A stretch of 43,224 nucleotides of DNA from RGIG9041 sp045541455 (GCA_045541455.1 JAZQJA010000014.1:1-43224), one strand, 5' to 3'; shown: positions 9,592-18,078, counted from the first letter of the stretch. Notes: generated from the sequence alone by a model not told the origin. Translations and numbers: made by a program.

Positions 9592-9687
9592 TATGGATAC
9601 CTCCACTAAAAAAATTACAAAGAAATATGATCAATACAGTTTAAAAGTTAAGTTAAAACAATATCTCACACTACTTTATTGTATTTG

Positions 9688-9716
9688 ATTATAACAAAAT
9701 TTTATTTTTAATGCAA
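9688..9716 (-). promoter_or_regulatory. Sigma-A promoter of the ABC/DUF5696 operon
   Basis: On the minus strand TTGCAT (9716-9711) and TATAAT (9693-9688) are 17 bases apart. Transcription would start near 9681, giving a 5' leader of about 90 bases before the solute-binding protein ATG at 9591. I see no riboswitch-like fold in that leader. The 307-bp stretch between 9591 and 9899 holds only this promoter, the leader and the inverted repeat listed next. Confidence 0.75.
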
Positions 9717-9813
9717 TATTAATATTAATAAATAACAAATAGAAATTTAAATATTTTCTTATTATCTGCTTTTTAATTATTTCGCGCTTTTATTTTGACT
9801 TTAAAAAGTAAAA

Positions 9814-9887
9814 AAATTGTGCAAAATACACAAAAACGTAAGTCAAACAAATTTGACCGCATATTTTTAGTATATTTTGCACAATTT
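9814..9887. repeat. Nested inverted repeat upstream of the ABC operon
   Basis: Perfect 15-bp arms (AAATTGTGCAAAATA at 9814-9828 and its complement at 9873-9887) enclose a second, nearly concentric 6-bp pair (GTCAAA at 9842-9847, TTTGAC at 9852-9857). It lies just after the pncB stop codon and 100-170 bp upstream of the ABC operon -35. No U-run follows on the minus strand, so it is not a normal terminator. It could be a distal operator or an RNA hairpin at the 3' end of the pncB message. Confidence 0.6.
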
Positions 9888-9898
9888 GTAAACAATAT

Positions 9899-11347
9899 TT
9901 AATTATATTTTTTCAACAAATCGTTTTTAACCTGCCATAAATTTTGCGTTAAATCGACATAATATTTATGTGGATTTTCAAATCGTTTAACCTCATCCCA
10001 TAAAGTATCTATTTGGGCTAAACAATACTCTCGAATATCAGAAGCTTTTTTTCTAGGATAAACCAGTTTACCTTTTTCAAAAACAGGTTTAAGTATATTT
10101 ATGGCAGTGAAATTTGAAACCTCTTTTTGTTTCCATGTATGTATGGGATCAAAAAGAGTGTATGGTTTTGAATCGTCTATTTCTTCATCGTACAAGGATA
10201 TTAAATCTGCCATTGCTTTACCAGTTTCATTTGAATAAAATCTATATACCTTTTTAAAATGAGGAATTGTGATTTTTTCGACATTCTCTGACACCTTGAT
10301 TTTTGGGACAATCTCACCATTTTCATTTTCAACTGCAACAAGTTTATAAACGCCGCCAAAAACCGGTTCGCTTTTAGATGTTATAAGCCTTTCTCCAACC
10401 CCAAACATATCAATTTTTGCGCCTTGAATAATAGTATCTCTAATAATATATTCATCAAGAGAGTTCGAAACCATAATTTTGCAATCTTCAAAACCATTCT
10501 CATCCAAGATTTTTCTTAACTTATTAGACAAATAAGTAATATCTCCCGAATCAATTCTTATTCCCTTGGGTCTGTACCCTTTAGGTATCAACACTTCATT
10601 AAAAACTTTAATAGCATTTACAATGCCTGATTTTAAAACATTATATGTATCAATAAGCAATATACAATTGTTAGGATATATTTCAGCATAGGCTTTGAAC
10701 GCCTCATATTCACTATCAAAATTCTGGATCCAACTATGTGCCATAGTGCCATTTGAAGGTATTCCATACATCATATCACATAAAACATTTGATGTTCCCA
10801 CACATCCTGCAATATAAGCAGCTCTTGCACCCAATAAAGCGCCAATATAACCTTGTGCACGCCTTGCACCAAATTCACTAACAGCACGTCCTTCGGCAGC
10901 TCGTACTATCCTTGATGCTTTTGTTGCAATAAGTGATTGATGATTTATAGTAAGAAGAATCATCGTTTCAACAAGTTGAGCCTGAATCGAAGGTCCTCTT
11001 ACTGTCAAAATAGGTTCACTGGGAAATATAGGGGTCCCCTCGGGCACAGCATACACATCACATGTAAATTCAAAATTCTCAAGATATTTTAAAAATCCTT
11101 CACTGAAAATCCCTTTAGACCTAAGAAATTCAATTTCGTCTTTTTCAAACTTAAGATTTTCAAGATAATCAATAACTTGTTCCAAGCCAGCTGCAATAGC
11201 GAATCCGCCGCCATCAGGTATACGCCTAAAAAACATGTCAAAATATGTTATCTCATCTTTTTTCCCTTTTTCAAAATAACCGTTGCTCATTGTAAACTCA
11301 TAAAAATCAACGAGCATACTAAGTCTAAGTTCATTATTTTCAAGCAT
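9899..11347 (-). CDS. pncB: Nicotinate phosphoribosyltransferase
   Basis: The enzyme makes nicotinate mononucleotide from nicotinate, PRPP and ATP, the entry step of NAD salvage. The 482-aa length matches the long Gram-positive form. Diagnostic stretches are LVDFYEFTMSNGYF at the N-terminus, ETMILLTINHQSLIATKASR (with the conserved His region), FGARRAQG, GTMAHSWIQNF and IRIDSGDI. A GAGGT site lies 8 bases before the ATG. It is the last gene of the comEC-holA-rnmV-pncB run, 31 bases after rnmV, and no separate promoter is obvious. No strong terminator follows. Confidence 0.93.
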   Translation of the reverse strand: MLENNELRLSMLVDFYEFTMSNGYFEKGKKDEITYFDMFFRRIPDGGGFAIAAGLEQVIDYLENLKFEKDEIEFLRSKGIFSEGFLKYLENFEFTCDVYAVPEGTPIFPSEPILTVRGPSIQAQLVETMILLTINHQSLIATKASRIVRAAEGRAVSEFGARRAQGYIGALLGARAAYIAGCVGTSNVLCDMMYGIPSNGTMAHSWIQNFDSEYEAFKAYAEIYPNNCILLIDTYNVLKSGIVNAIKVFNEVLIPKGYRPKGIRIDSGDITYLSNKLRKILDENGFEDCKIMVSNSLDEYIIRDTIIQGAKIDMFGVGERLITSKSEPVFGGVYKLVAVENENGEIVPKIKVSENVEKITIPHFKKVYRFYSNETGKAMADLISLYDEEIDDSKPYTLFDPIHTWKQKEVSNFTAINILKPVFEKGKLVYPRKKASDIREYCLAQIDTLWDEVKRFENPHKYYVDLTQNLWQVKNDLLKKYN

Positions 11348-11378
11348 ATTTTACGACCTCTTTTCATAAAATTATAAA

Positions 11379-11957
11379 TTAATCATTATGAAACTTCAAA
11401 GCATAGAATTCATCTTTTGTAAATTTACTGTTAAGTATTTTTAACAAAAAATTATTTGAAATATTTTTCTGTACTCCCAAGTAATTCAAAAGATCATTTT
11501 TTTTAGCCTTGCAACCATCAGTTCCCATAAAACCGAGCATGTACAAATCTGTATGAGTAATATCCTTACGTAAGTGTTTATCTACACTATACTCACAAAG
11601 AGCTTTTATTAAAATATCGTCATCCGTTCCCTCAATACCTAGATACCCTTCTGCTGACGGCTTGAATTTCCTTTTTTCCTTGCCTGAAATCTGCGGCACA
11701 AATACATTTTCAACATCACAACCACTTAGAATTTCATTAATGTATACTCGTATCCTATACCCCGCAGTATCGCTATCTGTCAATATCAATGCACCATAAT
11801 CTTTAGCTAATGCTTTCACTGTAGCCTTCATTTCACGGTTATTGAATATAGAAAATCCATTAATTGCTATTATATTAGCATCTACAATATTTTCAAGCTT
11901 AATTTTATCATAGATCCCCTCTACGATTATTAACTTACTAATTTTAATTTTATCCAT
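11379..11957 (-). CDS. rnmV: Ribonuclease M5-type Toprim protein
   Basis: The 192-aa protein opens with a Toprim domain: IIVEGIYDKIKLE with the metal-binding Glu near residue 13, AINGFSIFN, and LILTDSDTAGYRIR with the paired Asp residues near 60-62. The C-terminal half (HTDLYMLGFMG, NDLLNYLGVQ, FLLKILNSKFTKDEFYAL) matches the DUF4093 region of RNase M5, which matures the 5' and 3' ends of 5S rRNA precursor. Family length is about 180-190 aa. The ATG overlaps the holA stop by 8 bases (ATGGATAA), and no strong ribosome site is visible, so coupling to holA is likely. In Bacillus this gene normally sits beside ksgA, so this neighbourhood is unusual. A different small Toprim nuclease is the alternative. 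Confidence 0.75.
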   Translation of the reverse strand: MDKIKISKLIIVEGIYDKIKLENIVDANIIAINGFSIFNNREMKATVKALAKDYGALILTDSDTAGYRIRVYINEILSGCDVENVFVPQISGKEKRKFKPSAEGYLGIEGTDDDILIKALCEYSVDKHLRKDITHTDLYMLGFMGTDGCKAKKNDLLNYLGVQKNISNNFLLKILNSKFTKDEFYALKFHND

Positions 11958-12969
11958 AAATTTGCCTATAACTAATCAACTCTGCAACATAATCTTCAAT
12001 CAATTCTTTCTTGTTTAAGCTTGAACTTTTTAATTTTATGTCTAAATTTAATGACGCAAAAACAGCTTTTTCAAGAAAGCCACGAGTCAGAACTTTTGAA
12101 TTTTTCATAATTTTTGATGCAATATACGGATTAAAAGCAAAATCTTTAGAAAATTGCTGAGAAGTCTTAAACGAATCTAATGCACACCTTGCTTTTAGTA
12201 AATCGTTAAAACATTTATAAAACACATTGGCTATTACTATCTCATCGATATTTTGTTTATATAATTTATCGATTATATCAAATACCTTATTATATTTTTT
12301 AGCACAAAAAGCGTCTGATATTTCATATCTGTTAGCATCAATGCTTCTTGTAACAAGTGTATCAATATCATTTGCGGTAATAATGTCAGCATTAGTAAAA
12401 TTACAAAGTTTTGAAATTTCATTATTAAGCGAAAGCATATCATTATCTGCAACACTTAATAAATAATATAAATCCTCATTTGAAATATCTTTTTTGGCAC
12501 TTTTAAAATGTTTTTTTGACCATGCTGCAAGGCTTGAAATATTAGGCTTATCTATTTTTGCCACAACGCCCCCAATATTTGTTACAACGTCAGCCAAAGG
12601 TTTTGCTGCAGATAAGTCCTTTACATCAGTGTCGTAAAACACAACAGTGCAATAATCCGGTATATTATTTAAACAATCAATAAATTCTTTTGCGTTTCCC
12701 TTTTTTAATGTTGAGTTATCAAAATCAATAACCGAAACCATTTTCTTATCTGACATAACAGGATAACTATTTATTGAATTTGAAAAATCATTTTCATTAA
12801 AATTTTTACCCGAAAGTTCTATATAATTAAACTCAGTAAAATCAGATGCTATTACTTTTTTGATTTGAGAAAAGTAGTGTTTTTTCAAATACTCTTCTTC
12901 TCCATAAATGTAGTAAAGCGTCGAAAAAGTTTTAGATTTAATGTTTTCAGTTATTGTTTTAATTCCCAT
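11950..12969 (-). CDS. holA: DNA polymerase III subunit delta
   Basis: HolA is the delta subunit of the clamp loader, which opens the beta clamp. The 339-aa product starts MGIKTITENIKSKTFSTLYY followed by IYGEEEYLKKHYF, the classic HolA opening. DFDNSTLKKG, VVFYDTD and KLCNFTNADIITANDID in the middle also fit, as does a helical C-terminal third. The ATG at 12969 lies inside the comEC end (11-base overlap, ATGGGAATTAA). An in-frame TTG 18 codons upstream would add residues absent from the family, so I rejected it. The only upstream ribosome-like site (AAAAGGA) is about 15 bases away, so translation probably depends on ribosomes finishing comEC. The comEC-holA order is common in Firmicutes. Confidence 0.88.
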   Translation of the reverse strand: MGIKTITENIKSKTFSTLYYIYGEEEYLKKHYFSQIKKVIASDFTEFNYIELSGKNFNENDFSNSINSYPVMSDKKMVSVIDFDNSTLKKGNAKEFIDCLNNIPDYCTVVFYDTDVKDLSAAKPLADVVTNIGGVVAKIDKPNISSLAAWSKKHFKSAKKDISNEDLYYLLSVADNDMLSLNNEISKLCNFTNADIITANDIDTLVTRSIDANRYEISDAFCAKKYNKVFDIIDKLYKQNIDEIVIANVFYKCFNDLLKARCALDSFKTSQQFSKDFAFNPYIASKIMKNSKVLTRGFLEKAVFASLNLDIKLKSSSLNKKELIEDYVAELISYRQIYG

Positions 12970-15259
12970 AATTAATAAGTCTATATCCTTTTCGATTAAA
13001 TACAAAAGTAACTGTTGAAACAATATCTGTTCTTAAAACCGTTGAACACGAGTTGAGCCGTGCTATAGCCCTATCTCCAGGTAACTTATAAGCGTTATTT
13101 TTGCCTACACTTATCACAGTGTAATCAGGAGAGTAAAGATTTAAAATTCTTTGCAACGAAGAAGTGTTAGATCCGTGATGTGCAGCTAACAAAACATCAC
13201 AATCAAGTTTTTCTCCATACTTTAAATACACGTGTTCTTGATGTATATCCATATCACCAGGAAATATCGCAGAACTATTATAGCAATTGAGTTTATATAA
13301 TACGCTTGTGTTTGAATTAATTTTGCTTAAAAATGCTTTTTCAACAAAAACGTTTAATGAAACATTATCAAAAATTTCAAAATCACAATCTTGTGATAAT
13401 CCGATTAAAGATACATTTAAATCACTAACAGCATTTTCAAGCTCGGTAATATCTTTCTTGTCTGCAAACGATGGATATATAATCTTTTCAACACTGTAAT
13501 TATCTAATAAGAATTCAAGGTATTTCGAATGATCACTATCAAAATGAGTTAACGCGATCATTTTAATATTTTTAACCGAAGTATGCATTAAACAATCTCG
13601 TAGTTTGGTAATGTCAGTTCCGCCACAATCAACTATTACAGCTTTTTCATCAGAAGAAACAACAGTGCAGTTTCCTTGCCCTACATCAACATAATCAACT
13701 CGAACAATGCCATAATTGTTAACCAAGTTGCCTACAAACAAAACTAAACACATCATTACATAAATTGTTACATAAGGCCAGATTTTTCTATTTGGAAGAT
13801 TTTTTGTATAACAAAAAACACCTATAAATAACACCAAAAATACAACTACAACCAAATAGAAATATTTGTAACCACAGTTAATTGAAATATATTTAAAATT
13901 ATAACATATTTCAACTGATTTTTCAATAAATTCATAGATACTTTTAGCTATAATCGACGCACACGAAGTGACACATGGTATATTTGAAAAAGCTATACTA
14001 ACAAAACCAAGGTAAAACAAAATTTGAATTGGAGTTATTAACAAAACATTTGAAATCGGAGCAATTAAACTGATTTCCTTAAAGCACAAAACAAATATTG
14101 GAATACAAGCAATATTGGCACCTACCGACATGGACATGGTGCCTCTAACAAAGAATAGAATTTTACTTAAAATACGGTTTTTAACATTAATTTTTACAAA
14201 GGAATTTAGAATAGGAGTAATTAAAATTATACCAAAGCATGCGCATACAGATAACATAAATGATACATTTCTTATATTGTACGGAGTAAAAAGGACAATT
14301 ATAAAAGCGGATATTGATAGAGAAGTCAAACCATCATGTATCTTATCGAATAACCTGCCGATATAGTAAATCGATAGCATTATTATAGAACGCACACATG
14401 AAACAGGAAAGCCACTAAGTGTAGCAAAAACCAACATGGCAATAAGTGCTGCAATAGCTCGGGGTTTATATCCAAAACCTAAGATAATCAAGAAAAAATC
14501 CACAAGTAAAACTGCAAACATAAGATGCATACCGCTAACAGATGTTACATGTGACAATCCTATTGTTCTAAACTGCTTTTGAAACTTATGAGAAATGCTA
14601 TCTTTATCGCCAAAAATCATACCTTTCACAAAGGCAGATGTATCGCTATCTCCTATAGATATACTATCTTTAATTTCATTTCTTAATAAATAATACGTAT
14701 AATAAAAAGATCTGGTTTTAATCGGTTCTAAAACATATACACTTTCAGCATAAGCTTGGGTATGTATTCCGCCAGAGGCAAATTTTTGTATATAATTCTT
14801 ATCAAGAAAACGAAGTTTTAATCTTAGATTTGTTGTTGGAAGGAAATTTACATCCTTTTCAAGTTTTATTTTAGTATTAAAATTTACTTTATAAGTTTGT
14901 GAACCGTCAAAAACATTAAAACAATGAACAATTGCATACTTATTATCATCATCTTCTTTAACTTCAGACAGCGCAGTACAATCAACAGTAACAGTTTTTC
15001 CACATAAACTAATTGATGGTTCGTAAATAAACTTACTATAAACATAAGAAGTAATTGCAACAAGCACCGAAAGAGCAAACGCCAAAATAATCGTACTTCG
15101 AAATTTAGTTTTTACAGAAATTATAAAAAGCGAAGCAAATATTAAAGCAATACAAAATACAAAAATGCCCATACTATTAAGTAATGAGCATATAATTGAA
15201 CTAGTAATTGCTGTCATACAGCAACAAAACAACGGTCTTTTTTCGACAAAATTTTTCAT
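12959..15259 (-). CDS. comEC: ComEC/Rec2 DNA-uptake channel protein
   Basis: ComEC forms the inner-membrane channel for single-stranded DNA in natural transformation. The 766-aa protein has the three expected parts. The first is an N-terminal membrane pair plus a soluble OB-like DUF4131 region (to about 200). The second is the multi-helix Competence domain (about 210-480, with SHVTSVSGMHLMFA). The third is a C-terminal metallo-beta-lactamase domain (about 520-766) with DYVDVGQGNCTVV, LTHFDSDH near 570, PGDMDIHQE and LAAHHGSNTSS. All metal-binding motifs look intact. No ribosome site precedes the ATG; the promoter ends six bases before it, so the transcript may be leaderless. It heads the comEC-holA-rnmV-pncB unit. 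No other competence genes are in the window. Confidence 0.93.
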   Translation of the reverse strand: MKNFVEKRPLFCCCMTAITSSIICSLLNSMGIFVFCIALIFASLFIISVKTKFRSTIILAFALSVLVAITSYVYSKFIYEPSISLCGKTVTVDCTALSEVKEDDDNKYAIVHCFNVFDGSQTYKVNFNTKIKLEKDVNFLPTTNLRLKLRFLDKNYIQKFASGGIHTQAYAESVYVLEPIKTRSFYYTYYLLRNEIKDSISIGDSDTSAFVKGMIFGDKDSISHKFQKQFRTIGLSHVTSVSGMHLMFAVLLVDFFLIILGFGYKPRAIAALIAMLVFATLSGFPVSCVRSIIMLSIYYIGRLFDKIHDGLTSLSISAFIIVLFTPYNIRNVSFMLSVCACFGIILITPILNSFVKINVKNRILSKILFFVRGTMSMSVGANIACIPIFVLCFKEISLIAPISNVLLITPIQILFYLGFVSIAFSNIPCVTSCASIIAKSIYEFIEKSVEICYNFKYISINCGYKYFYLVVVVFLVLFIGVFCYTKNLPNRKIWPYVTIYVMMCLVLFVGNLVNNYGIVRVDYVDVGQGNCTVVSSDEKAVIVDCGGTDITKLRDCLMHTSVKNIKMIALTHFDSDHSKYLEFLLDNYSVEKIIYPSFADKKDITELENAVSDLNVSLIGLSQDCDFEIFDNVSLNVFVEKAFLSKINSNTSVLYKLNCYNSSAIFPGDMDIHQEHVYLKYGEKLDCDVLLAAHHGSNTSSLQRILNLYSPDYTVISVGKNNAYKLPGDRAIARLNSCSTVLRTDIVSTVTFVFNRKGYRLINYGN

Positions 15260-15265
15260 AAATTA

Positions 15266-15294
15266 ATTATAATACATATTTTCTTATATGTAAA
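15266..15294 (-). promoter_or_regulatory. Promoter giving a predicted leaderless comEC mRNA
   Basis: On the minus strand TTTACA (15294-15289) and TATAAT (15271-15266) are separated by exactly 17 bases. Only six bases (TAATTT) lie between the -10 box and the comEC ATG, so the A of the ATG is at the expected transcription start. It directly abuts the spoIVA terminator. Confidence 0.65.
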
Positions 15295-15325
15295 TAAAAA
15301 AAGAAATGTGCAAAGCACATTTCTT
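15294..15325 (-). terminator. Rho-independent terminator of spoIVA
   Basis: An 11-bp perfect stem (15301-15311 with 15315-15325, loop of three) is followed on the minus strand by a U-run at about 15300-15294. It begins directly next to the spoIVA stop codon. Confidence 0.85.
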
Positions 15326-16807
15326 TTATAAAATAATACAAATAAGGCCGCCACTACCCTCATTTATAATTCGTGATAAAGTTTCTTGTAATTTAAATCT
15401 AGCATCGTCGGGCATTTTTGCAAGTTTAGTTTGCAAGCCTTCATTAACAAGATCATGCACGGATTTGCCAAAAATATTTGATTCCCATATTTTAGAAGGA
15501 TTTTCTTCGAAATCTTCCATTAGATACATTATTAATTCTTCACTTTGTTTTTCACTTCCCACAATTGGGCTTACTTCTGCTTTAATATCAGCTTGTATTA
15601 TGTGGTAAGAGGGAGCACTGGCTTTCAAACGAACACCAAATCGACCGCCTTGTTTAAATATTTCCGGCTCATCAAGTGATAAATCTTCTACACCTGGATT
15701 TACTATACCATAACCGGTAGCTTGAGCTTCATCGAATGCCACCCCTATTTTATCATATTTATTTTTAACAGCAACCATTTCAGTTATGAAATCCATAAGT
15801 TCCCCGTCGTTGCTAATTTCAACACCGGCAGTTTCACTTAATATTCTATAGTATAGTTCATTATTAAAATTAACTTTTATATCTGCATTACCTTTTCCAA
15901 GATCCAATCCGCTCAACCTGCAGTCATTAAGATTTGGCATTGTTTCTAAAGCGGTTATCATCTTGTTTACTTCCCTTAGGTTATGTAAATCTTTAGCATT
16001 TTCACACACTAAAGAAAATAGTTCTTTTTTTAACCAATGATCGCTTTCCAGGCTTCCAATCCATTCAGGAATATCGATTTCTATTTCTCTAATAGGAAAT
16101 TCCATAAGAATTGTTTTTATAATATCAACTATTTCTGATTGTTCTAATTCGAGACAATTAACACATATTACTGGTACATCATATTCTCCTTCAAGCCGCT
16201 CACGCAATTTTTGCGCACTTTCTGCTTCAGGAAACATAGAATTAAGCAAAATAACAAAAGGTTTATTTATACTTTTAAGTTCTTCTATTATTTTCTGTTC
16301 TGCAATTTCATAATCAGAACGAGGAATTTCACCAATGCTACCATCGGTTGTTATAACAAGGCCAATCGTAGAGTGTTCACAAATAACTTTTTTTGTGCCA
16401 ATTTCTGCGGCTTTTTGAAATTCCATCTCCTCATTAGCCCAAGGCGTCATGACCAAACGAGGCTGTTCGTTTTCAATATAACCAAGAGCGCTATCAACAA
16501 CATAACCAACACAATCAATCATTCTAACATTAAAGCGAGCATTATCATCCATAACAATTTCCACAGCTTCGTCAGGAATAAATTTAGGCTCAGTTGTCAT
16601 TATAGTTTTACCACCTGAAGACTGCGGAAGTTCATCAACAGCTCGTTCTTTTTTATATTCATTTGAAATATTAGGTATAACAAGCGTTTCCATAAATTTC
16701 TTTATAAAAGTAGATTTTCCGGTACGTACCGGCCCGACAACACCTATATAAATATCTCCACCGGTTCTTGTGGCTATATCACGGTAAATACTCGTTTGAG
16801 TTGCCAT
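15326..16807 (-). CDS. spoIVA: Stage IV sporulation protein A, spore coat base-layer ATPase
   Basis: SpoIVA polymerises with ATP on the outer forespore membrane and forms the platform for coat assembly. The chosen ATG at 16807 gives 493 aa, close to the 492 aa of B. subtilis SpoIVA, and has GGAGG seven bases upstream; the open frame extends 28 codons further, but those residues are foreign to the family. Visible features are MATQTSIYRDIATRTGGDIY at the start, a Walker A motif GPVRTGKST (residues 25-33), a Walker B-like MIDCVGYVVD, and the conserved C-terminus ending GGLICIIL. It marks the organism as an endospore former or a recent descendant of one. It is a single-gene unit with its own candidate mother-cell promoter and a strong terminator. 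Confidence 0.96.
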   Translation of the reverse strand: MATQTSIYRDIATRTGGDIYIGVVGPVRTGKSTFIKKFMETLVIPNISNEYKKERAVDELPQSSGGKTIMTTEPKFIPDEAVEIVMDDNARFNVRMIDCVGYVVDSALGYIENEQPRLVMTPWANEEMEFQKAAEIGTKKVICEHSTIGLVITTDGSIGEIPRSDYEIAEQKIIEELKSINKPFVILLNSMFPEAESAQKLRERLEGEYDVPVICVNCLELEQSEIVDIIKTILMEFPIREIEIDIPEWIGSLESDHWLKKELFSLVCENAKDLHNLREVNKMITALETMPNLNDCRLSGLDLGKGNADIKVNFNNELYYRILSETAGVEISNDGELMDFITEMVAVKNKYDKIGVAFDEAQATGYGIVNPGVEDLSLDEPEIFKQGGRFGVRLKASAPSYHIIQADIKAEVSPIVGSEKQSEELIMYLMEDFEENPSKIWESNIFGKSVHDLVNEGLQTKLAKMPDDARFKLQETLSRIINEGSGGLICIIL

Positions 16808-16842
16808 TTCTATTCCTCCGTAAACAATCATTCGTTTGTATA

Positions 16843-16872
16843 TTGTTATGAAAGAACTATGTACTTTATGAC
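16843..16872 (-). promoter_or_regulatory. Candidate sigma-E promoter of spoIVA
   Basis: On the minus strand GTCATAAA (16872-16865) and CATAACAA (16850-16843) are 14 bases apart. They resemble the mother-cell sigma-E pattern (roughly GTCATATT and CATACAAT), with one extra A in the -10 box. B. subtilis spoIVA is sigma-E dependent. Transcription would begin near 16836, just ahead of the GGAGG site. Confidence 0.4.
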
Positions 16873-16903
16873 AAAAAAATACGGATAGCAACAGCTATCC
16901 GTA
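16873..16903 (-). terminator. Rho-independent terminator of gap
   Basis: A 10-bp stem (16880-16889 with 16894-16903, loop of four) is followed on the minus strand by seven U residues (16879-16873). It lies 23 bases after the gap stop codon and touches the candidate spoIVA promoter. Confidence 0.85.
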
Positions 16904-16925
16904 TAAATTTGATTATAAAAATCAA

Positions 16926-17936
16926 TTACATCTCAGCAAAGTATTTGATTGTTCTAACCATCTGGCTTGTATATGAGTTTTCATTATCATACCAAGAAAC
17001 TACCTGTACCTGATATGTGTCATCATCAATTTTAGCAACCATTGTCTGAGTTGCATCAAAGAGTGAACCATAAGTGATACCGATAATGTCTGATGAAACA
17101 AGTTCTTCCTCGGTATAACCAAATGATGCTGAAGAAGCAGCTTTCATTGCTGCATTAACACTCTCTTTAGTAATATCCTTACCCTTTACAACAGCAACAA
17201 GAAGAGTTGTTGAACCTGTCGGAACAGGCACACGCTGTGCTGAACCAATAAGTTTACCATTGAGTTCAGGAATAACAAGGCCGATTGCTTTTGCAGCGCC
17301 TGTTGAGTTAGGAACGATGTTAACAGCAGCAGCACGAGCACGACGAAGGTCGCCCTTTCTGTGTGGACCATCAAGAACCATCTGGTCACCGGTAAATGCA
17401 TGAACTGTTGTCATAATACCACTCTGTACTGCAGCATAATCATTAAGAGCTTTTGCCATAGGAGCAAGGCAGTTTGTTGTGCATGAAGCAGCAGAAATGA
17501 TGTTATCTTCTTTAGTAAGGGTGTTTTCATTAACACCGAAAACAATTGTAGGAAGATCATTACCTGCAGGAGCAGAAATAACTACCTTTTTAGCACCGGC
17601 ATCAATATGAGCCTGAGCTTTAGCTTTTGATGTGTAAAAACCTGTGCATTCGAGAACAACATCAACACCGATTTCACCCCAAGGAAGATCCTTGGCGTCT
17701 TTCTCAGCATAGATTTTGATTGTCTTACCATCAACTGTGATAGAATCCTCACCAGCTTCAACTTTATCAGCAAGAGCATATCTACCCTGTGCAGAGTCAT
17801 ACTTAAGAAGATGTGCAAGCATTGCAGGGTTTGTAAGGTCGTTTATAGCAACAACTTCATAACCCTCAGCACCAAACATCTGTCTGAAAGCGAGTCTGCC
17901 GATTCTGCCGAAACCGTTAATAGCAACTTTAACCAT
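16926..17936 (-). CDS. gap: Glyceraldehyde-3-phosphate dehydrogenase, type I
   Basis: This glycolytic enzyme oxidises and phosphorylates glyceraldehyde 3-phosphate to 1,3-bisphosphoglycerate with NAD. The 336-aa protein begins MVKVAINGFGRIGR (Rossmann fold) and has IND at 31-33, where Asp33 points to NAD use. The catalytic SCTTNCLAP has Cys152, and the C-terminus is typical (VSWYDNENSYTSQMVRT). The ATG at 17936 has GGAGG eight bases upstream, while the ten extra upstream codons of the open frame are not family-like. It stands alone between a clear promoter and a terminator, unlike the gap-pgk-tpi operons of many Firmicutes. Confidence 0.97.
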   Translation of the reverse strand: MVKVAINGFGRIGRLAFRQMFGAEGYEVVAINDLTNPAMLAHLLKYDSAQGRYALADKVEAGEDSITVDGKTIKIYAEKDAKDLPWGEIGVDVVLECTGFYTSKAKAQAHIDAGAKKVVISAPAGNDLPTIVFGVNENTLTKEDNIISAASCTTNCLAPMAKALNDYAAVQSGIMTTVHAFTGDQMVLDGPHRKGDLRRARAAAVNIVPNSTGAAKAIGLVIPELNGKLIGSAQRVPVPTGSTTLLVAVVKGKDITKESVNAAMKAASSASFGYTEEELVSSDIIGITYGSLFDATQTMVAKIDDDTYQVQVVSWYDNENSYTSQMVRTIKYFAEM

Positions 17937-17971
17937 TTTTTTATCCTCCAAAAATTTAATTTCCAACGGAT

Positions 17972-18000
17972 ATTGTATAATATTATAACCGATTTTGCAA
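17972..18000 (-). promoter_or_regulatory. Sigma-A promoter of gap
   Basis: TTGCAA (18000-17995) and TACAAT (17977-17972) on the minus strand are 17 bases apart, and the start would lie near 17965, about 30 bases before the ATG. A second TATAAT lies inside the spacer but has no matching -35. Confidence 0.55.
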
Positions 18001-18078
18001 TATCTTTTTCACATTTTTATAACATTTATCAATTTTTTAATGTAAGTTTCAAAAGTATTTATGTGAATTTTAATGCAA

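Noticed and set aside
9592..9606. Upstream GTG start for the solute-binding protein
   Set aside because: The GTG is part of the GTGGAGG ribosome site that serves the ATG at 9591, so it cannot be the start.
9873..9898. The inverted repeat after pncB as a rho-independent terminator
   Set aside because: The loop of over 40 bases, AT-rich arms and missing U-run do not fit; listed as a repeat of unknown role.
12970..13023. TTG start adding 18 residues to HolA
   Set aside because: The extra residues are read from comEC and do not resemble HolA, while ATG 12969 gives the standard opening.
16211..16618. 135-codon frame opposite spoIVA
   Set aside because: Composition is a shadow of the spoIVA codons, with no recognisable domain or ribosome site, and spoIVA is certain.
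16808..16891. 28-codon N-terminal extension of SpoIVA
   Set aside because: It covers the candidate promoter and ribosome site; the shorter form matches family length and start.
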